Of a DNA stretch of 64,000 bases, positions 9,795 through 17,216 are shown piece after piece. Origin of the DNA: Thermococcus sp. P6 (GTDB lineage Archaea; Methanobacteriota_B; Thermococci; Thermococcales; Thermococcaceae); the NCBI RefSeq assembly GCF_002214525.1, contig NZ_CP015104.1:1364001-1428000 (forward strand), read 5' to 3'. Made by a program: the position numbers and the translations under genes. Within the stretch, counting starts at the first letter, position 1, and the number at the start of each line of letters is the position of its first letter. The notes below the pieces were generated by a model. That model was not told the DNA's origin and ran no database searches. It saw nothing but the letters and a program-made list of their open reading frames with translations.

Positions 9795-10042
9795 CTTCTC
9801 CCCCCCACTAAGAGCGAGAATGCAAGGCTGCCCAGTATGGTCAGTGCCGCAAAGGTTACGGAAACTATCAAAAGGCTTAGGGCATCGATTTCAACCTTCC
9901 CCGCTTCAACGCCCATAAAGAAGATTAAAAGGAGAAGGGTAGCACTCAGAGGCTTATCCAGATCCATCCGAAGCTTCTGCCTGAAGATGCGGCCGATCAG
10001 GACCCCCAAGAGGAGGGGTATGAAGATGTTCATGAATTCCAC
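9791..10042 (-). CDS. LysO-type exporter, N-terminal half
   Basis: This 83-aa protein has about three hydrophobic segments and corresponds to the N-terminal repeat of LysO, starting MEFMNIFIPLLLGVLIGR. It is encoded immediately upstream of the C-terminal half with a 4-bp ATGA overlap, which points to translational coupling. The reading frame is intact, with normal codon use and no sign of decay, so a working two-chain transporter is more likely than a broken gene. The alternative is a recent frameshift in a single lysO gene. Confidence 0.65.
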   Translation of the reverse strand: MEFMNIFIPLLLGVLIGRIFRQKLRMDLDKPLSATLLLLIFFMGVEAGKVEIDALSLLIVSVTFAALTILGSLAFSLLVGGRR

Positions 10043-10370
10043 TCAACCCTTTAAATAATAAACTTAACGCTTTAATGCTATTCAAGGGGAGTATGATACA
10101 CACTCCTCCGGCGACGTTATCCTTCTTTGACTTTTTAATCGCCCGTAAGTTGTGGACATCGTTTCATTGCTGTAAGTTGCCACAGAATGCGTTGAATGTC
10201 CTCGCCTTTACACACCCTTCCTTTAGTAGGTCATCGGTAAGTCCCCCGTGGATACCCACTTTGAAAAACTTCAGGCCCAATGTTCTATTCCCAAAACATT
10301 TGAAAGGATAAATCGTTAATCTCCGAAAATGTTAATAACCCTGATGATAACATAACCATGGTGATTCTAA
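10043..10370. other. Intergenic gap with a possible 3' gene remnant on the minus strand
   Basis: The gap holds the divergent promoters for lysO and the first ferritin-like gene. On the minus strand an open frame from about 10311 to a TGA at 10164-10166 reads protein-like (GLKFFKVGIHGGLTDDLL, later ending FCGNLQQ), but it has no plausible start or ribosome binding site. It may be the tail of a lost gene; I do not recognise the family. A core GTTAATAAC lies at 10331-10339 near the ferritin-like gene's promoter, but such 6-base matches occur by chance. Confidence 0.35.
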
Positions 10371-10895
10371 ATGGAGGTAACCGACAGGGAAGTTTTTGAG
10401 ATTGCCGTGAATGCGGAGATAAGGGCAAAGGAAGCCTACGAAAAGCTCGCCTCACTTGTAAAAAGCGACATCATAAGGGACGAGCTTCTCTTTCTGGCCG
10501 GCGAAGAGGAGAAGCACAGGAAGGCCGTTGAGAAGATGGCCGAGAGGCTTGAGGGAGGCGAAGCAAAGCCCCGGAAGATCGAGATCGATGTGATGGGAGA
10601 GTTCAAGGTGATAGCGGAAAAGATGAGCGAGGCCATCAAAAAGCCCGACATCAACATCGACGAGATCTACGAGATAGCCATGGAAGCTGAACTCGTCAGC
10701 GAGAAGCTCTACAAAGAGCTCGCGGGCTACGCCGCCACCGAAAACACGAAAATCCTTCTTGAAATGCTCGCCGACATGGAGCGGAACCACTACAACATCC
10801 TCCGGAAGCAGTACGACTACATAACCCGTTATCCCGAGTTATATAAGGAGGAGTTCTACGACCAGCTCATGAAGGACATAAACTTCAACTTCTGA
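10371..10895 (+). CDS. Ferritin-like (rubrerythrin-type) diiron protein 1
   Basis: This 174-aa protein is a four-helix ferritin-like domain with the spaced di-iron ligands of the erythrin group. Helix 1 carries EIAVNAEIRAKEAY, helix 2 carries EEEKHR, helix 3 carries EIAMEAELVSEKLY and helix 4 carries MERNHY. No rubredoxin-like Cys4 tail is present, so it is not a full rubrerythrin. The ATG at 10371 follows GGTGATTCTAA, a typical Thermococcales ribosome binding site. Its 3' end overlaps the convergent GNAT gene by 11 bp. It is one of five ferritin-like genes within 3 kb. Peroxide reduction or iron oxidation is a family inference; the exact substrate is unknown. Confidence 0.8.
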   Translation: MEVTDREVFEIAVNAEIRAKEAYEKLASLVKSDIIRDELLFLAGEEEKHRKAVEKMAERLEGGEAKPRKIEIDVMGEFKVIAEKMSEAIKKPDINIDEIYEIAMEAELVSEKLYKELAGYAATENTKILLEMLADMERNHYNILRKQYDYITRYPELYKEEFYDQLMKDINFNF

Positions 10896-11448
10896 GCCTT
10901 TCCATCTTTTTCTCGATGGGTTCGTCCGGAATCTTCAGAACAACGAACTCCCCGTGGTCCATAACCTTAACGAAGCCCTTCCTCAGGTAGTAGGAATAGG
11001 CCTCGAGCCACGGGAAGGTTATAACGTGGGGGACTTTTCCGAGTTCCTTCAGCCTGTTGATAGCGAATCCAAGCAGTTTTGAGCCGTAACCTTTGCCCTT
11101 AACGGCCGGATCGACCATGAAGAACTCTATCAGTCCCGTTTTTTCGTCCTTTATCTCCTCCGGCACCCACCAGAGGGATTTGCCCTCGAGGTTGTAAACC
11201 AGGGCCACCGTTCCGGCTATCTTCTCCCCGTCCCTCAGGATGTAGAGCTCATCGAACTCCTTCCCGAGCCGGAACTCCAGAAAGGGAGCGTAAACTTTCC
11301 TGAACCCCTCGAAGTCATCCGGGGAAGGCTTCTCCTCCACCCATTCCAGAGCCGGATAGGCCCCGCCGGTTCCCCTGTAAACCCTGAAGACGAAGCGGAG
11401 CAGTTCCTCCTTGAGCTTTAAAGGTTCATCCACCCTTTCTATCCTCAT
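10885..11448 (-). CDS. GNAT-family N-acetyltransferase
   Basis: This 187-aa protein shows the acetyl-CoA binding signature of GNAT enzymes: VDPAVKGKGYGSKLLGFAI contains the V-x-P-x-x-x-G-x-G-x-G/A motif. The flanking strands IAGTVALVYN and YYLRKGF match strands 4 and 7 of the fold. The substrate cannot be read from the sequence. The gene runs against its neighbours; its start at 11448 is 52 bp from the divergent second ferritin-like gene. It may have been inserted between ferritin-like genes, or share regulation with the one it faces. Confidence 0.75.
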   Translation of the reverse strand: MRIERVDEPLKLKEELLRFVFRVYRGTGGAYPALEWVEEKPSPDDFEGFRKVYAPFLEFRLGKEFDELYILRDGEKIAGTVALVYNLEGKSLWWVPEEIKDEKTGLIEFFMVDPAVKGKGYGSKLLGFAINRLKELGKVPHVITFPWLEAYSYYLRKGFVKVMDHGEFVVLKIPDEPIEKKMERLRS

Positions 11449-11500
11449 CTTCCTCCGGAAAGGTTATTAGGGAGGGAACTTAAAACCTTTTGGTGATGTT

Positions 11501-11980
11501 ATGAACGAGCTTGAGGCACTCGCTCTGGCACTCGAGGTCGAGAAGGCCGAGCTTAACTTCTACATAAGGCTCGCAAGGAAGGCGGGCAACGAAAGGGCAA
11601 GGAAAATGTTCCTCTTTTTGGCGGGAGAGGAGGCGGAGCACTGGAGCATTTTCGAGGAGAAGTTCGTCGAGAAGCTCGTGAAGGAGTGCGAACTCCCGGC
11701 CGTTGATAGGGAGATGCTTAAAAAGCTCCTCGTTAGCGCGGAAGAAGAGAACCTGAGCGAGGTGGATGCGGTTAAGATAGGCATGGAGCAGGAGAAACTC
11801 ACGTGGGAGTTCTACGAAAAAGCCGCGGAAGAGGCGGAACACGAGGCCGTTAGGCGGGTCTTCAAAGAGCTGGCTAAGGTGGAAAAGGCCCATTACGAAC
11901 TCCTGAAGGCCCAGTACGATTCGCTGATGAAGACGGGTATATGGATGGATTATCAGGATTTCAGTCTTGAGGTGGATTGA
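11501..11980 (+). CDS. Ferritin-like (rubrerythrin-type) diiron protein 2
   Basis: This 159-aa protein has the four-helix arrangement with E and ExxH ligands: EVEKAELNFY in helix 1, EEAEHW in helix 2, MEQEKLTWEFY in helix 3 and VEKAHY in helix 4. It lacks a rubredoxin domain. ATG 11501 is preceded by GGTGATGTT. The next gene, the EncFtn-like protein, starts 17 bp downstream at 11998, so the two are probably co-transcribed. It resembles proteins 1 and 5 of this cluster, suggesting duplication within the locus. The role is probably iron or peroxide handling. Confidence 0.8.
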   Translation: MNELEALALALEVEKAELNFYIRLARKAGNERARKMFLFLAGEEAEHWSIFEEKFVEKLVKECELPAVDREMLKKLLVSAEEENLSEVDAVKIGMEQEKLTWEFYEKAAEEAEHEAVRRVFKELAKVEKAHYELLKAQYDSLMKTGIWMDYQDFSLEVD

Positions 11981-11997
11981 AGTAGGTGATGTAACCA

Positions 11998-12299
11998 TGC
12001 TGGCGAAATATCCCTTTGAGATCCCGAAGGATAGGCCCCTTTCGAAGAGGGAGGTGGCTCAGGCTTTACGCTGGGCCATAGAGGCCGAGCTCGACGCCAT
12101 AAACCTCTACGAACAGCTGGCCGAGCACATAGAGGATGAGAGGATAAAGCACATCTTTTACGACGTTGCCAACGAGGAGAAGGAGCACTTTGGGGAGTTC
12201 CTCGCGGCGCTCTTCGAGATCGATGAAGAGCTCGCAAAGTACATGAAGGAGGGCTTTGAAGAGGTTGAGGAGGAGACGGGCATAAAGGTTGAACTGTGA
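11998..12299 (+). CDS. Encapsulated-ferritin (EncFtn)-like protein
   Basis: This 100-aa protein (from ATG 11998, preceded by GTAGGTGATGTAACC) closely resembles the ferritin-like domain fused to the encapsulin shell in P. furiosus and the free EncFtn cargo of bacteria. The residues E31, E61 and H64 match the EncFtn ligand pattern E32/E62/H65 of Rhodospirillum rubrum, in ALRWAIEAELDAINLY and ANEEKEHF. EncFtn proteins have only two main helices and form a ferroxidase centre at a dimer interface inside an encapsulin. No encapsulin shell gene follows or lies anywhere in the window. The C-terminus ends EETGIKVEL with no obvious cargo tag. An earlier in-frame ATG at 11967 lies inside the previous gene and lacks a binding site. 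Confidence 0.8.
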
Positions 12300-12326
12300 C
12301 CTTTTCTTTTTCCGAACCTTTTCTTT
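12300..12326 (+). terminator. T-rich stretch after the EncFtn-like gene
   Basis: Runs of T (CCTTTTCTTTTTCC and CCTTTTCTTTG) follow directly after the stop codon. Archaeal termination occurs on such oligo-T tracts. The next gene has its own start region at 12413, consistent with a transcript end here. Confidence 0.35.
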
Positions 12327-12412
12327 GATTACCCTCCCTGAGCGGTCCGTTGATGAACCGTTATGACCAACGAAAAACGTTATTAAGGTTCGACGTCCAT
12401 ATAATTTCGGTG

Positions 12413-12862
12413 ATGTCTATGGTTGAACCCCTTGTTAAGCATGCCTACGAGACCGAAAAGAAGGCGGCCGCAAGTTACACCGATGGGCTGGGAAAGCTCA
12501 GGGGACAGGGCTTGAGGTACACGAAGGTTGAAGAGGCCGTCGGCAGGATAGCCATAGATACGATAATCCACAAGCACCTGATGAACGCCATCCTTGAGGC
12601 CCAGAAGGAGCTGGAAAAGCTCGCCGGCGAGGGGCCGGTGTCCGAGCTGAAGGAGGTCGAGCTTTCCCCGGAGCAGAAGGCTCTGGTCAAGCGCTTCGCA
12701 GAGATGCACCTCGAGATAGAGAAGGACATGATAGAAACCTACCAGAAGATGGCTGAGAAGATGACCCACCCACTCTTCAAGGGCCTTGCGGAGGCCATCG
12801 TCGAAAACGAGAGGGAGCACCACAGAATCCTCGCGGAGCTGATAGCGAAGTATAAAGAATGA
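12413..12862 (+). CDS. Ferritin-like helical protein 4
   Basis: This 149-aa protein starts at ATG 12413 or the nearby ATG 12419, both just behind TTTCGGTGATG. An upstream in-frame ATG at 12350 would add 21 residues encoded by promoter-like sequence. The protein is all helical, with ferritin-like ligands in helices 1 (HAYETEKKAAASY), 3 (LEIEKDMIETY) and 4 (VENEREHHRI). Helix 2 has IIHKH where the usual E-x-x-H would be. It is therefore a divergent member and may bind one metal differently. It lies in the same direction as the EncFtn-like gene with a 113-bp gap that contains its own promoter. Confidence 0.65.
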   Translation: MSMVEPLVKHAYETEKKAAASYTDGLGKLRGQGLRYTKVEEAVGRIAIDTIIHKHLMNAILEAQKELEKLAGEGPVSELKEVELSPEQKALVKRFAEMHLEIEKDMIETYQKMAEKMTHPLFKGLAEAIVENEREHHRILAELIAKYKE

Positions 12863-12895
12863 AAGGTTGCACTTTTTCCTTTTAATTTCTGATGG

Positions 12896-13414
12896 TCAGG
12901 GACCGACGTGCATCATCTGGCCGTACATCTCCCAGTCCAGAAGGAGCTCGTACTCGGCCCTCAGGGTGTAGTAGTGCCCCTTCTCCATGTCGCTGAGGTA
13001 ACGCATGAGCCTCTTCCTTTCCTCCGTCTCGACGATCTTCTCGAGCTCCTCGTAAAAGTGGGCGGCTATCTCCTCGGCTTTCATTGCCCAGCGGATGAGC
13101 TCTATAAGGTCCTGAGCTTCCTTGAGTTCCTCGGCAACGGGTTTGAGTTCGGGGCCTATATGCTCCTTCGGAAAAACGACCTCCTTTCCGGGGAACATGT
13201 TCTCGTATATCCTCCTGAGAAGTGCCTCATGTTTTCCTTCTTCTCCGGCAAGCCATTGGATCTTTTTCTTAAGTTCTTCGATCTCCACCCTTTCGGCGAG
13301 GCTCCTGTAGAACTCTCTGGCTCCGATCTCGGCCTTTATGGCCATTCCAAGGAGTTCCTCAAGAGAGAAGTCCCTTATCCTTTCGAGGGGAAGCCCCTCC
13401 TCAATCTCAACCAT
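12896..13414 (-). CDS. Ferritin-like (rubrerythrin-type) diiron protein 5
   Basis: This 172-aa protein again shows helices with AIKAEIGAREFY, EEGKHE, AMKAEEIAAHFY and MEKGHYY, the full set of E/ExxH ligands. ATG 13414 is chosen because GGAGGGTTGACC precedes it. The stop of the upstream DUF59 gene lies 2 bp away, so the two are translationally linked. It is the last gene of a three-gene operon (DUF59, DUF59, ferritin-like) running against the other ferritin-like genes. The pairing suggests that it works with iron-sulfur maturation factors, for example by buffering iron; this is inference. Confidence 0.8.
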   Translation of the reverse strand: MVEIEEGLPLERIRDFSLEELLGMAIKAEIGAREFYRSLAERVEIEELKKKIQWLAGEEGKHEALLRRIYENMFPGKEVVFPKEHIGPELKPVAEELKEAQDLIELIRWAMKAEEIAAHFYEELEKIVETEERKRLMRYLSDMEKGHYYTLRAEYELLLDWEMYGQMMHVGP

Positions 13415-13416
13415 GG

Positions 13417-13761
13417 TCAACCCTCCTCCAGTAACAGTCCGAGTTCATTGTAAACCCTCACCTTATTAAACCCTTTCTCTTTCAAAATCTGAATCGTGTC
13501 TTTAACGATCTTCTTCTGGACGTTGATCGCCATCACCTGACAGAAGTGGCACTCGGGCGTTGAGCGGGCCAGAAGGAGAAAAACATCCACGTTCTTCCCC
13601 TCCACCGTCAGCCCGTAGAGGAGCCCCTCATCCACTATGTCCAGCTCTGTTTCGGGGTCCTTTACGTTCCGGAGGAGTTGAACCACGGCCGAGACTTCAA
13701 GAGGCAGGTCTTTTTTTGGCCCCTTTTTGGGCTTCCTTTTGAGGATCTCGAAGAGCCCCAT
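13417..13761 (-). CDS. DUF59/MIP18-family protein with a CxxC motif
   Basis: This 114-aa protein has a basic N-terminal extension (about 20 residues, KRKPKKGPKK) and a DUF59 core with VKDPETELDIVDEGLLYG, the family's D-P-E signature. The conserved cysteine region reads PECHFCQ, giving a CxxC pair. DUF59 proteins (SufT, PaaD, Cia2/MIP18) take part in iron-sulfur cluster assembly or transfer. It sits between another DUF59 gene (4-bp gap) and a ferritin-like gene. The likely role is maturation of iron-sulfur or diiron proteins. Confidence 0.75.
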   Translation of the reverse strand: MGLFEILKRKPKKGPKKDLPLEVSAVVQLLRNVKDPETELDIVDEGLLYGLTVEGKNVDVFLLLARSTPECHFCQVMAINVQKKIVKDTIQILKEKGFNKVRVYNELGLLLEEG

Positions 13762-13764
13762 GCG

Positions 13765-14118
13765 TTATACCTCGCTTATGTCCTCAGCGGTGTAGCCCTT
13801 CCGGTTTTCAAAAACCCCGACGGGGTTGTTGCTGAGGTCGTAAACGTAGACGTTCTGAAACCTCACGAGGGCAAAGCGTTCGATTATGTCGCCGATTATC
13901 TTCGAGTAGGCCATCGCACTCGAGCCGGTTATGTTGTACTCCGCGTGGCTTTCGAACCTGAGCCAGACCTTTAGGGTGTCGTCCTTCACCTCGAGACCCG
14001 CCACGACACCGGAGTCGAGTATGTCGCCACCGGTAACCGGGTCGGTTATTTTCGAGAGCTCCTCCAAAACGGCCCTGTAGTGCTCGGGCCAGTCCCTGTC
14101 GGGCGTGTAAACCTTCAT
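13765..14118 (-). CDS. DUF59/MIP18-like protein without cysteines
   Basis: This 117-aa protein has the DUF59 pattern ITDPVTGGDILDSGVVAGL and a VKVWLRFESH strand region, but no cysteine at all. It cannot bind a cluster through the usual family Cys and may act as a partner of the next gene, a Cys-containing DUF59 protein. It is first in the operon. ATG 14118 follows ACGGTGATAAG, a good binding site. It is divergent from the DUF998 gene with about 50 bp between the start codons. Confidence 0.65.
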   Translation of the reverse strand: MKVYTPDRDWPEHYRAVLEELSKITDPVTGGDILDSGVVAGLEVKDDTLKVWLRFESHAEYNITGSSAMAYSKIIGDIIERFALVRFQNVYVYDLSNNPVGVFENRKGYTAEDISEV

Positions 14119-14168
14119 CTTATCACCGTTTTAGAAGCCCTTATCTTCTCCTAAGTCCAGTTATCGTT

Positions 14169-14702
14169 ATGATGAGGGATCTCAGATACTCCGGGATAGC
14201 GGGTGTTGTAGCTTACTGGCTCTTCGTCGCCTGGAGCATAGGAGAGAATCCATGGTTCAGCTTTACCAAAAATGCTCTCAGCGACCTGGGTTCACCCGAG
14301 AAGGCCAGCGCTCCCTGGATTTATAACTACGGTCTCATAGTTACGTCCCTCTTCGTACTGGCGTTCTCCCTCTATTTGATGCTCTCGGCGGAGAACAGGC
14401 TTCAGACGGTTGGCGGAGCCTACGTCAGCGTATCCTCACTCTTTTTAGCTCTCATCGGGGTCTTTCATGCAGGCACGAGGCCCCATACCTTCGTCTCGAC
14501 GTACTTTTTCGTCCAGTTTTTCCTGGGGATGCTGCTCTACGGGGTGGGTTCGAAGGATAAGGCCATTCGCTACGGTTCCGTTAGCCTCTTCCTACTCGCG
14601 GTGCTGGGAACTCTCGTAAGCTGGTCCTCGGCAGCACTGATAGAGACTTACGAAATAGGGTTGATAGCGATCTTCACCCTGCTGGTTGCGGTTAAGCACT
14701 GA
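14169..14702 (+). CDS. DUF998 family membrane protein
   Basis: This 177-aa protein has about six hydrophobic segments and the DUF998 features: an N-terminal segment ending near SFTKNALSDLGSP, and a later GVFHAGTRPHTF. The function of DUF998 is unknown. Its start (ATG at 14169 or 14172) is next to GTTATG without a strong ribosome binding site, so a leaderless start is possible. It is divergent from the DUF59 operon. Confidence 0.75.
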   Translation: MMRDLRYSGIAGVVAYWLFVAWSIGENPWFSFTKNALSDLGSPEKASAPWIYNYGLIVTSLFVLAFSLYLMLSAENRLQTVGGAYVSVSSLFLALIGVFHAGTRPHTFVSTYFFVQFFLGMLLYGVGSKDKAIRYGSVSLFLLAVLGTLVSWSSAALIETYEIGLIAIFTLLVAVKH

Positions 14703-14831
14703 AAGCGTTTCTGTTTAATCTTTTTCATTTTGAAAACAAAACAGTTATAAACAATGCCGGCTAACTTCATCCATAAGTCACTTGACGTTTCTTTGAATTT
14801 TAGGGTTTCGTGACTAAAAGGTGTGTTCGAA
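14703..14831 (+). promoter_or_regulatory. Terminator tract and promoter region upstream of the lipoprotein gene
   Basis: After the DUF998 stop, T-rich tracts (TTTAATCTTTTTCATTTTG) probably end transcription. A GTTATAAAC at 14744-14752 combines a TATA-like element with a GTTn3AAC core, but the extended SurR spacing is not met (AACn6GTT), so I do not call it a SurR site. A ribosome binding site GGTG lies 9 nt before ATG 14832. Confidence 0.35.
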
Positions 14832-16514
14832 ATGAAAGGAAAAAGAATAGCAGGCTTTGCCCTGCTTCTGGGAATTGTAATGGTAGGGGCCTTTATCTCG
14901 GGCTGTATTGACCAAGGAACCGCTACAAAAACCGTTACAAAAACCGTGAGTTCTTCATCGTCAGAAACTTCCACCGTAGAAACTTCCACTGTGAGTTCAA
15001 CGCAGGTGGAATGGGAGTCCACGGAAAGGGAACTAAAGACACTCGTAGATGATTACGACAGATCTATATCCGATGCGGGTGAAAAGTTCGTCAAAACGGG
15101 CTTTGAACTCCAGAGCGAGGAAATCCTGAACTGGGATGGATCTTCAAGGGAACTGCTCGAGATGGCCAAAGAGGAGAATGACCCCGAGAGCAGAGCTCTG
15201 ATCCTCAACGATCTGGCCATGCTAAGATACCACGAGCTAACCAACATGAGAACCCTTGCAGGAATCGGGGCACTTGAGCGCTCCTACTGGGAAAACGCCA
15301 CAACCGGCGAACCAATAGAGCCCTTTTACAGCATGAGGGGGACTTTCTTCTACGTCTCCGGGAAGGGCGTTGAGAAACTGGACAGAGCCGGAATCGTGGA
15401 GAGGATGAAAACGGTTAGAGGCTACGAGATGGAGAGCATCGAGATATACCATTTCGGAACAGGAAGCTGGCTGAGGGCCATCCGCGAGGGCGGGAGGACC
15501 GTGAGCCATGTGGTTTCTATCAGGACTGGTACCAAAAACGGCTTCAGGATGAAAGCGGTAAACGGCACGGGTTCCTCACTCAGGCTGATCGATCCCGAGA
15601 CGGGAAAAACCGTCATGAAGATTGCCCCGGATAAGGAGGGCGTTTACTTCGTTCCCCCTGTCGACACGACCCTTATCGGTATGGCGGATGACGAAGGATT
15701 TTGTTACAAAAAGCTCCCAATGGATACGCATACCCTCACTACCATTCCCGAGGGGCCGGACGAGCCTCTGGTATGCCCCTCTCCACAGGTGGCGCCGTTC
15801 ATATTCGATCCCACCGGAGACGAACCCGGTCCGGTACCACTTGAGGACGCTTACCTCCTTCCGGGCAAGTACCGGGTAACCACCCTCGTTATGAAGGCCG
15901 ACCTCAAGGAACTCGCCGAACAGCTCGTTAACTTAAACATGAGAGTGGGTGACGATGTGCTCGCGGTTGAGACCCCGACAAGGGCAAAGAAGGCCCTCGA
16001 TGCCTTTCAGGATGCCATAACCAAGTCTTACCCGGTAAAGATGACCACCCCCGCAGAACCCTGCTCCTGCACGGTTAGTCCCCTCCTAAAAGATGTCTTT
16101 GGGAGAACCTTCGGCGGACCTTTTGATGAGGTTCCCAAACCGAAGGTCCTTAACATAACCCTCGGAAACGGCCCCTATATCCCCGTCAACTGGGAGAAGC
16201 TTGAGAACCAGAGCTCTACCATTGTGGTTTATACCATCACCGACTCCAGCGGGGACACGTTGATAGCCATAGGGGATGAGGGCGTTAAGCAGGGGACGAA
16301 AAAGCCGACTCCCAACAGGCTCGCTGCAAACTACCTCGACAGGGTTTACCTCGAGGTCTTCACCGGCAGGAATGCGGCCGGGGAAGAAATAAGGGTAATT
16401 GCCTTCAAGGTGCTCAATCCTGATGGAACGGTCGGCTTTAGAACCACAACCATAACCAAAAATGATGTGAGGGTGAGCATCATGGAATCCCCGGTGGGAG
16501 AGATCCAGCGTTAA
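14832..16514 (+). CDS. Predicted lipoprotein of unknown function
   Basis: This 560-aa protein has an archaeal lipoprotein signal: a hydrophobic stretch ending in the lipobox ISGC with C25, then a Ser/Thr-rich linker of about 30 residues that would be a glycosylated spacer. The rest is soluble and extracytoplasmic, with a Cys pair CSC near residue 414 and a helical segment of about 100 residues after the linker. I recognise no catalytic motif. ATG 14832 is chosen over the GTG at 14823 because the binding site GGTG precedes it at the usual distance. The gene is alone and ends against the FMN reductase gene (4-bp overlap). Confidence 0.7.
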   Translation: MKGKRIAGFALLLGIVMVGAFISGCIDQGTATKTVTKTVSSSSSETSTVETSTVSSTQVEWESTERELKTLVDDYDRSISDAGEKFVKTGFELQSEEILNWDGSSRELLEMAKEENDPESRALILNDLAMLRYHELTNMRTLAGIGALERSYWENATTGEPIEPFYSMRGTFFYVSGKGVEKLDRAGIVERMKTVRGYEMESIEIYHFGTGSWLRAIREGGRTVSHVVSIRTGTKNGFRMKAVNGTGSSLRLIDPETGKTVMKIAPDKEGVYFVPPVDTTLIGMADDEGFCYKKLPMDTHTLTTIPEGPDEPLVCPSPQVAPFIFDPTGDEPGPVPLEDAYLLPGKYRVTTLVMKADLKELAEQLVNLNMRVGDDVLAVETPTRAKKALDAFQDAITKSYPVKMTTPAEPCSCTVSPLLKDVFGRTFGGPFDEVPKPKVLNITLGNGPYIPVNWEKLENQSSTIVVYTITDSSGDTLIAIGDEGVKQGTKKPTPNRLAANYLDRVYLEVFTGRNAAGEEIRVIAFKVLNPDGTVGFRTTTITKNDVRVSIMESPVGEIQR

Positions 16515-17077
16515 AGCCTCTCCTTCTTTTCCATCAGGTTTCTTCTTACCTCTTCTCTTATCTGTTTTAGGGCCTTTGCGTACTTTTCGAGCGTCCTGAA
16601 AAGCCTCTCGACCCTTTCCACGTATCTCTCATCACCGGGTTCTTCGTCCTTAAAGAGGTCCTCCACGTTGTAAAAGAGCACGTGAGCTACGGGAAGCATG
16701 CGATAGTTGACTGAGGCCAGTCTGAGCTCCTGCAGGAGCCTCGTTCCTCCGGTAACCACAGATACCGTGATGATTCCGACGGGTAACCCCTCGTACTCGT
16801 CGTATATCGTGTCGAGGAGTATCTTCAGCTCGCCCGGGTAACTTCCATTGTACTCTGGGGCAACTATGACGAGGGCATCTGCCTCGAGTATCTTTCCCCT
16901 GTACCTCTCCATCTCGGGGGTTATCCTCCAGCGGTGGGTATGGCAGAGAAGGTAATCCCTCACGTCTATCAGCTCGGCATCCCAGCCAAGCTCCACTGCT
17001 TTTTTAAGGACGTATCTTGCTATTTTTTCACTTTTCCGACCTTCCCTTGCGGTTCCGAAGATTATCTTAACCTTCAT
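16511..17077 (-). CDS. NADPH-dependent FMN reductase-like flavoprotein
   Basis: This 188-aa protein has the flavodoxin-like fold of the FMN reductase family: phosphate-binding GTAREGRKSEKIA at the N-terminus and PEYNGSYPGELKILLD, the signature loop near the flavin. Such enzymes reduce FMN, quinones or metals with NAD(P)H. It is divergent from the peroxiredoxin gene, about 140 bp apart, which may indicate a shared redox role. The last 40 residues form a charged helix. ATG 17077 follows AGGTGATGAT. Confidence 0.8.
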   Translation of the reverse strand: MKVKIIFGTAREGRKSEKIARYVLKKAVELGWDAELIDVRDYLLCHTHRWRITPEMERYRGKILEADALVIVAPEYNGSYPGELKILLDTIYDEYEGLPVGIITVSVVTGGTRLLQELRLASVNYRMLPVAHVLFYNVEDLFKDEEPGDERYVERVERLFRTLEKYAKALKQIREEVRRNLMEKKERL

Positions 17078-17216
17078 ATCATCACCTGCAACAGTTTCAT
17101 CCTCGAACTTTTAAGTTTGTCCTTTCAAAATACAAACCAGTGGATCTTTCCCCTTTTCAATTCGTTAGGAAAACCTTTTTAAATTAGGGCAACCTAACAA
17201 CATTGAGGTGAACACA

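Noticed and set aside
10075-10311. A 78-aa plus-strand frame in the gap before the ferritin-like cluster
   Set aside because: No ribosome binding site, unusual composition, and overlap with a better minus-strand frame.
10331-10339. GTTAATAAC as a SurR site before the first ferritin-like gene
   Set aside because: Only the six-base core matches, and about 16 such cores are expected by chance in 64 kb. The extended spacing is absent.
12350-12412. Upstream ATG 12350 as the start of the fourth ferritin-like gene
   Set aside because: The extra codons are promoter-like, and the good binding site GGTGATG is at ATG 12413/12419.
14744-14752. GTTATAAAC as a SurR site before the lipoprotein gene
   Set aside because: The preceding AAC is six, not five, bases away, and the sequence is better explained as a TATA box.
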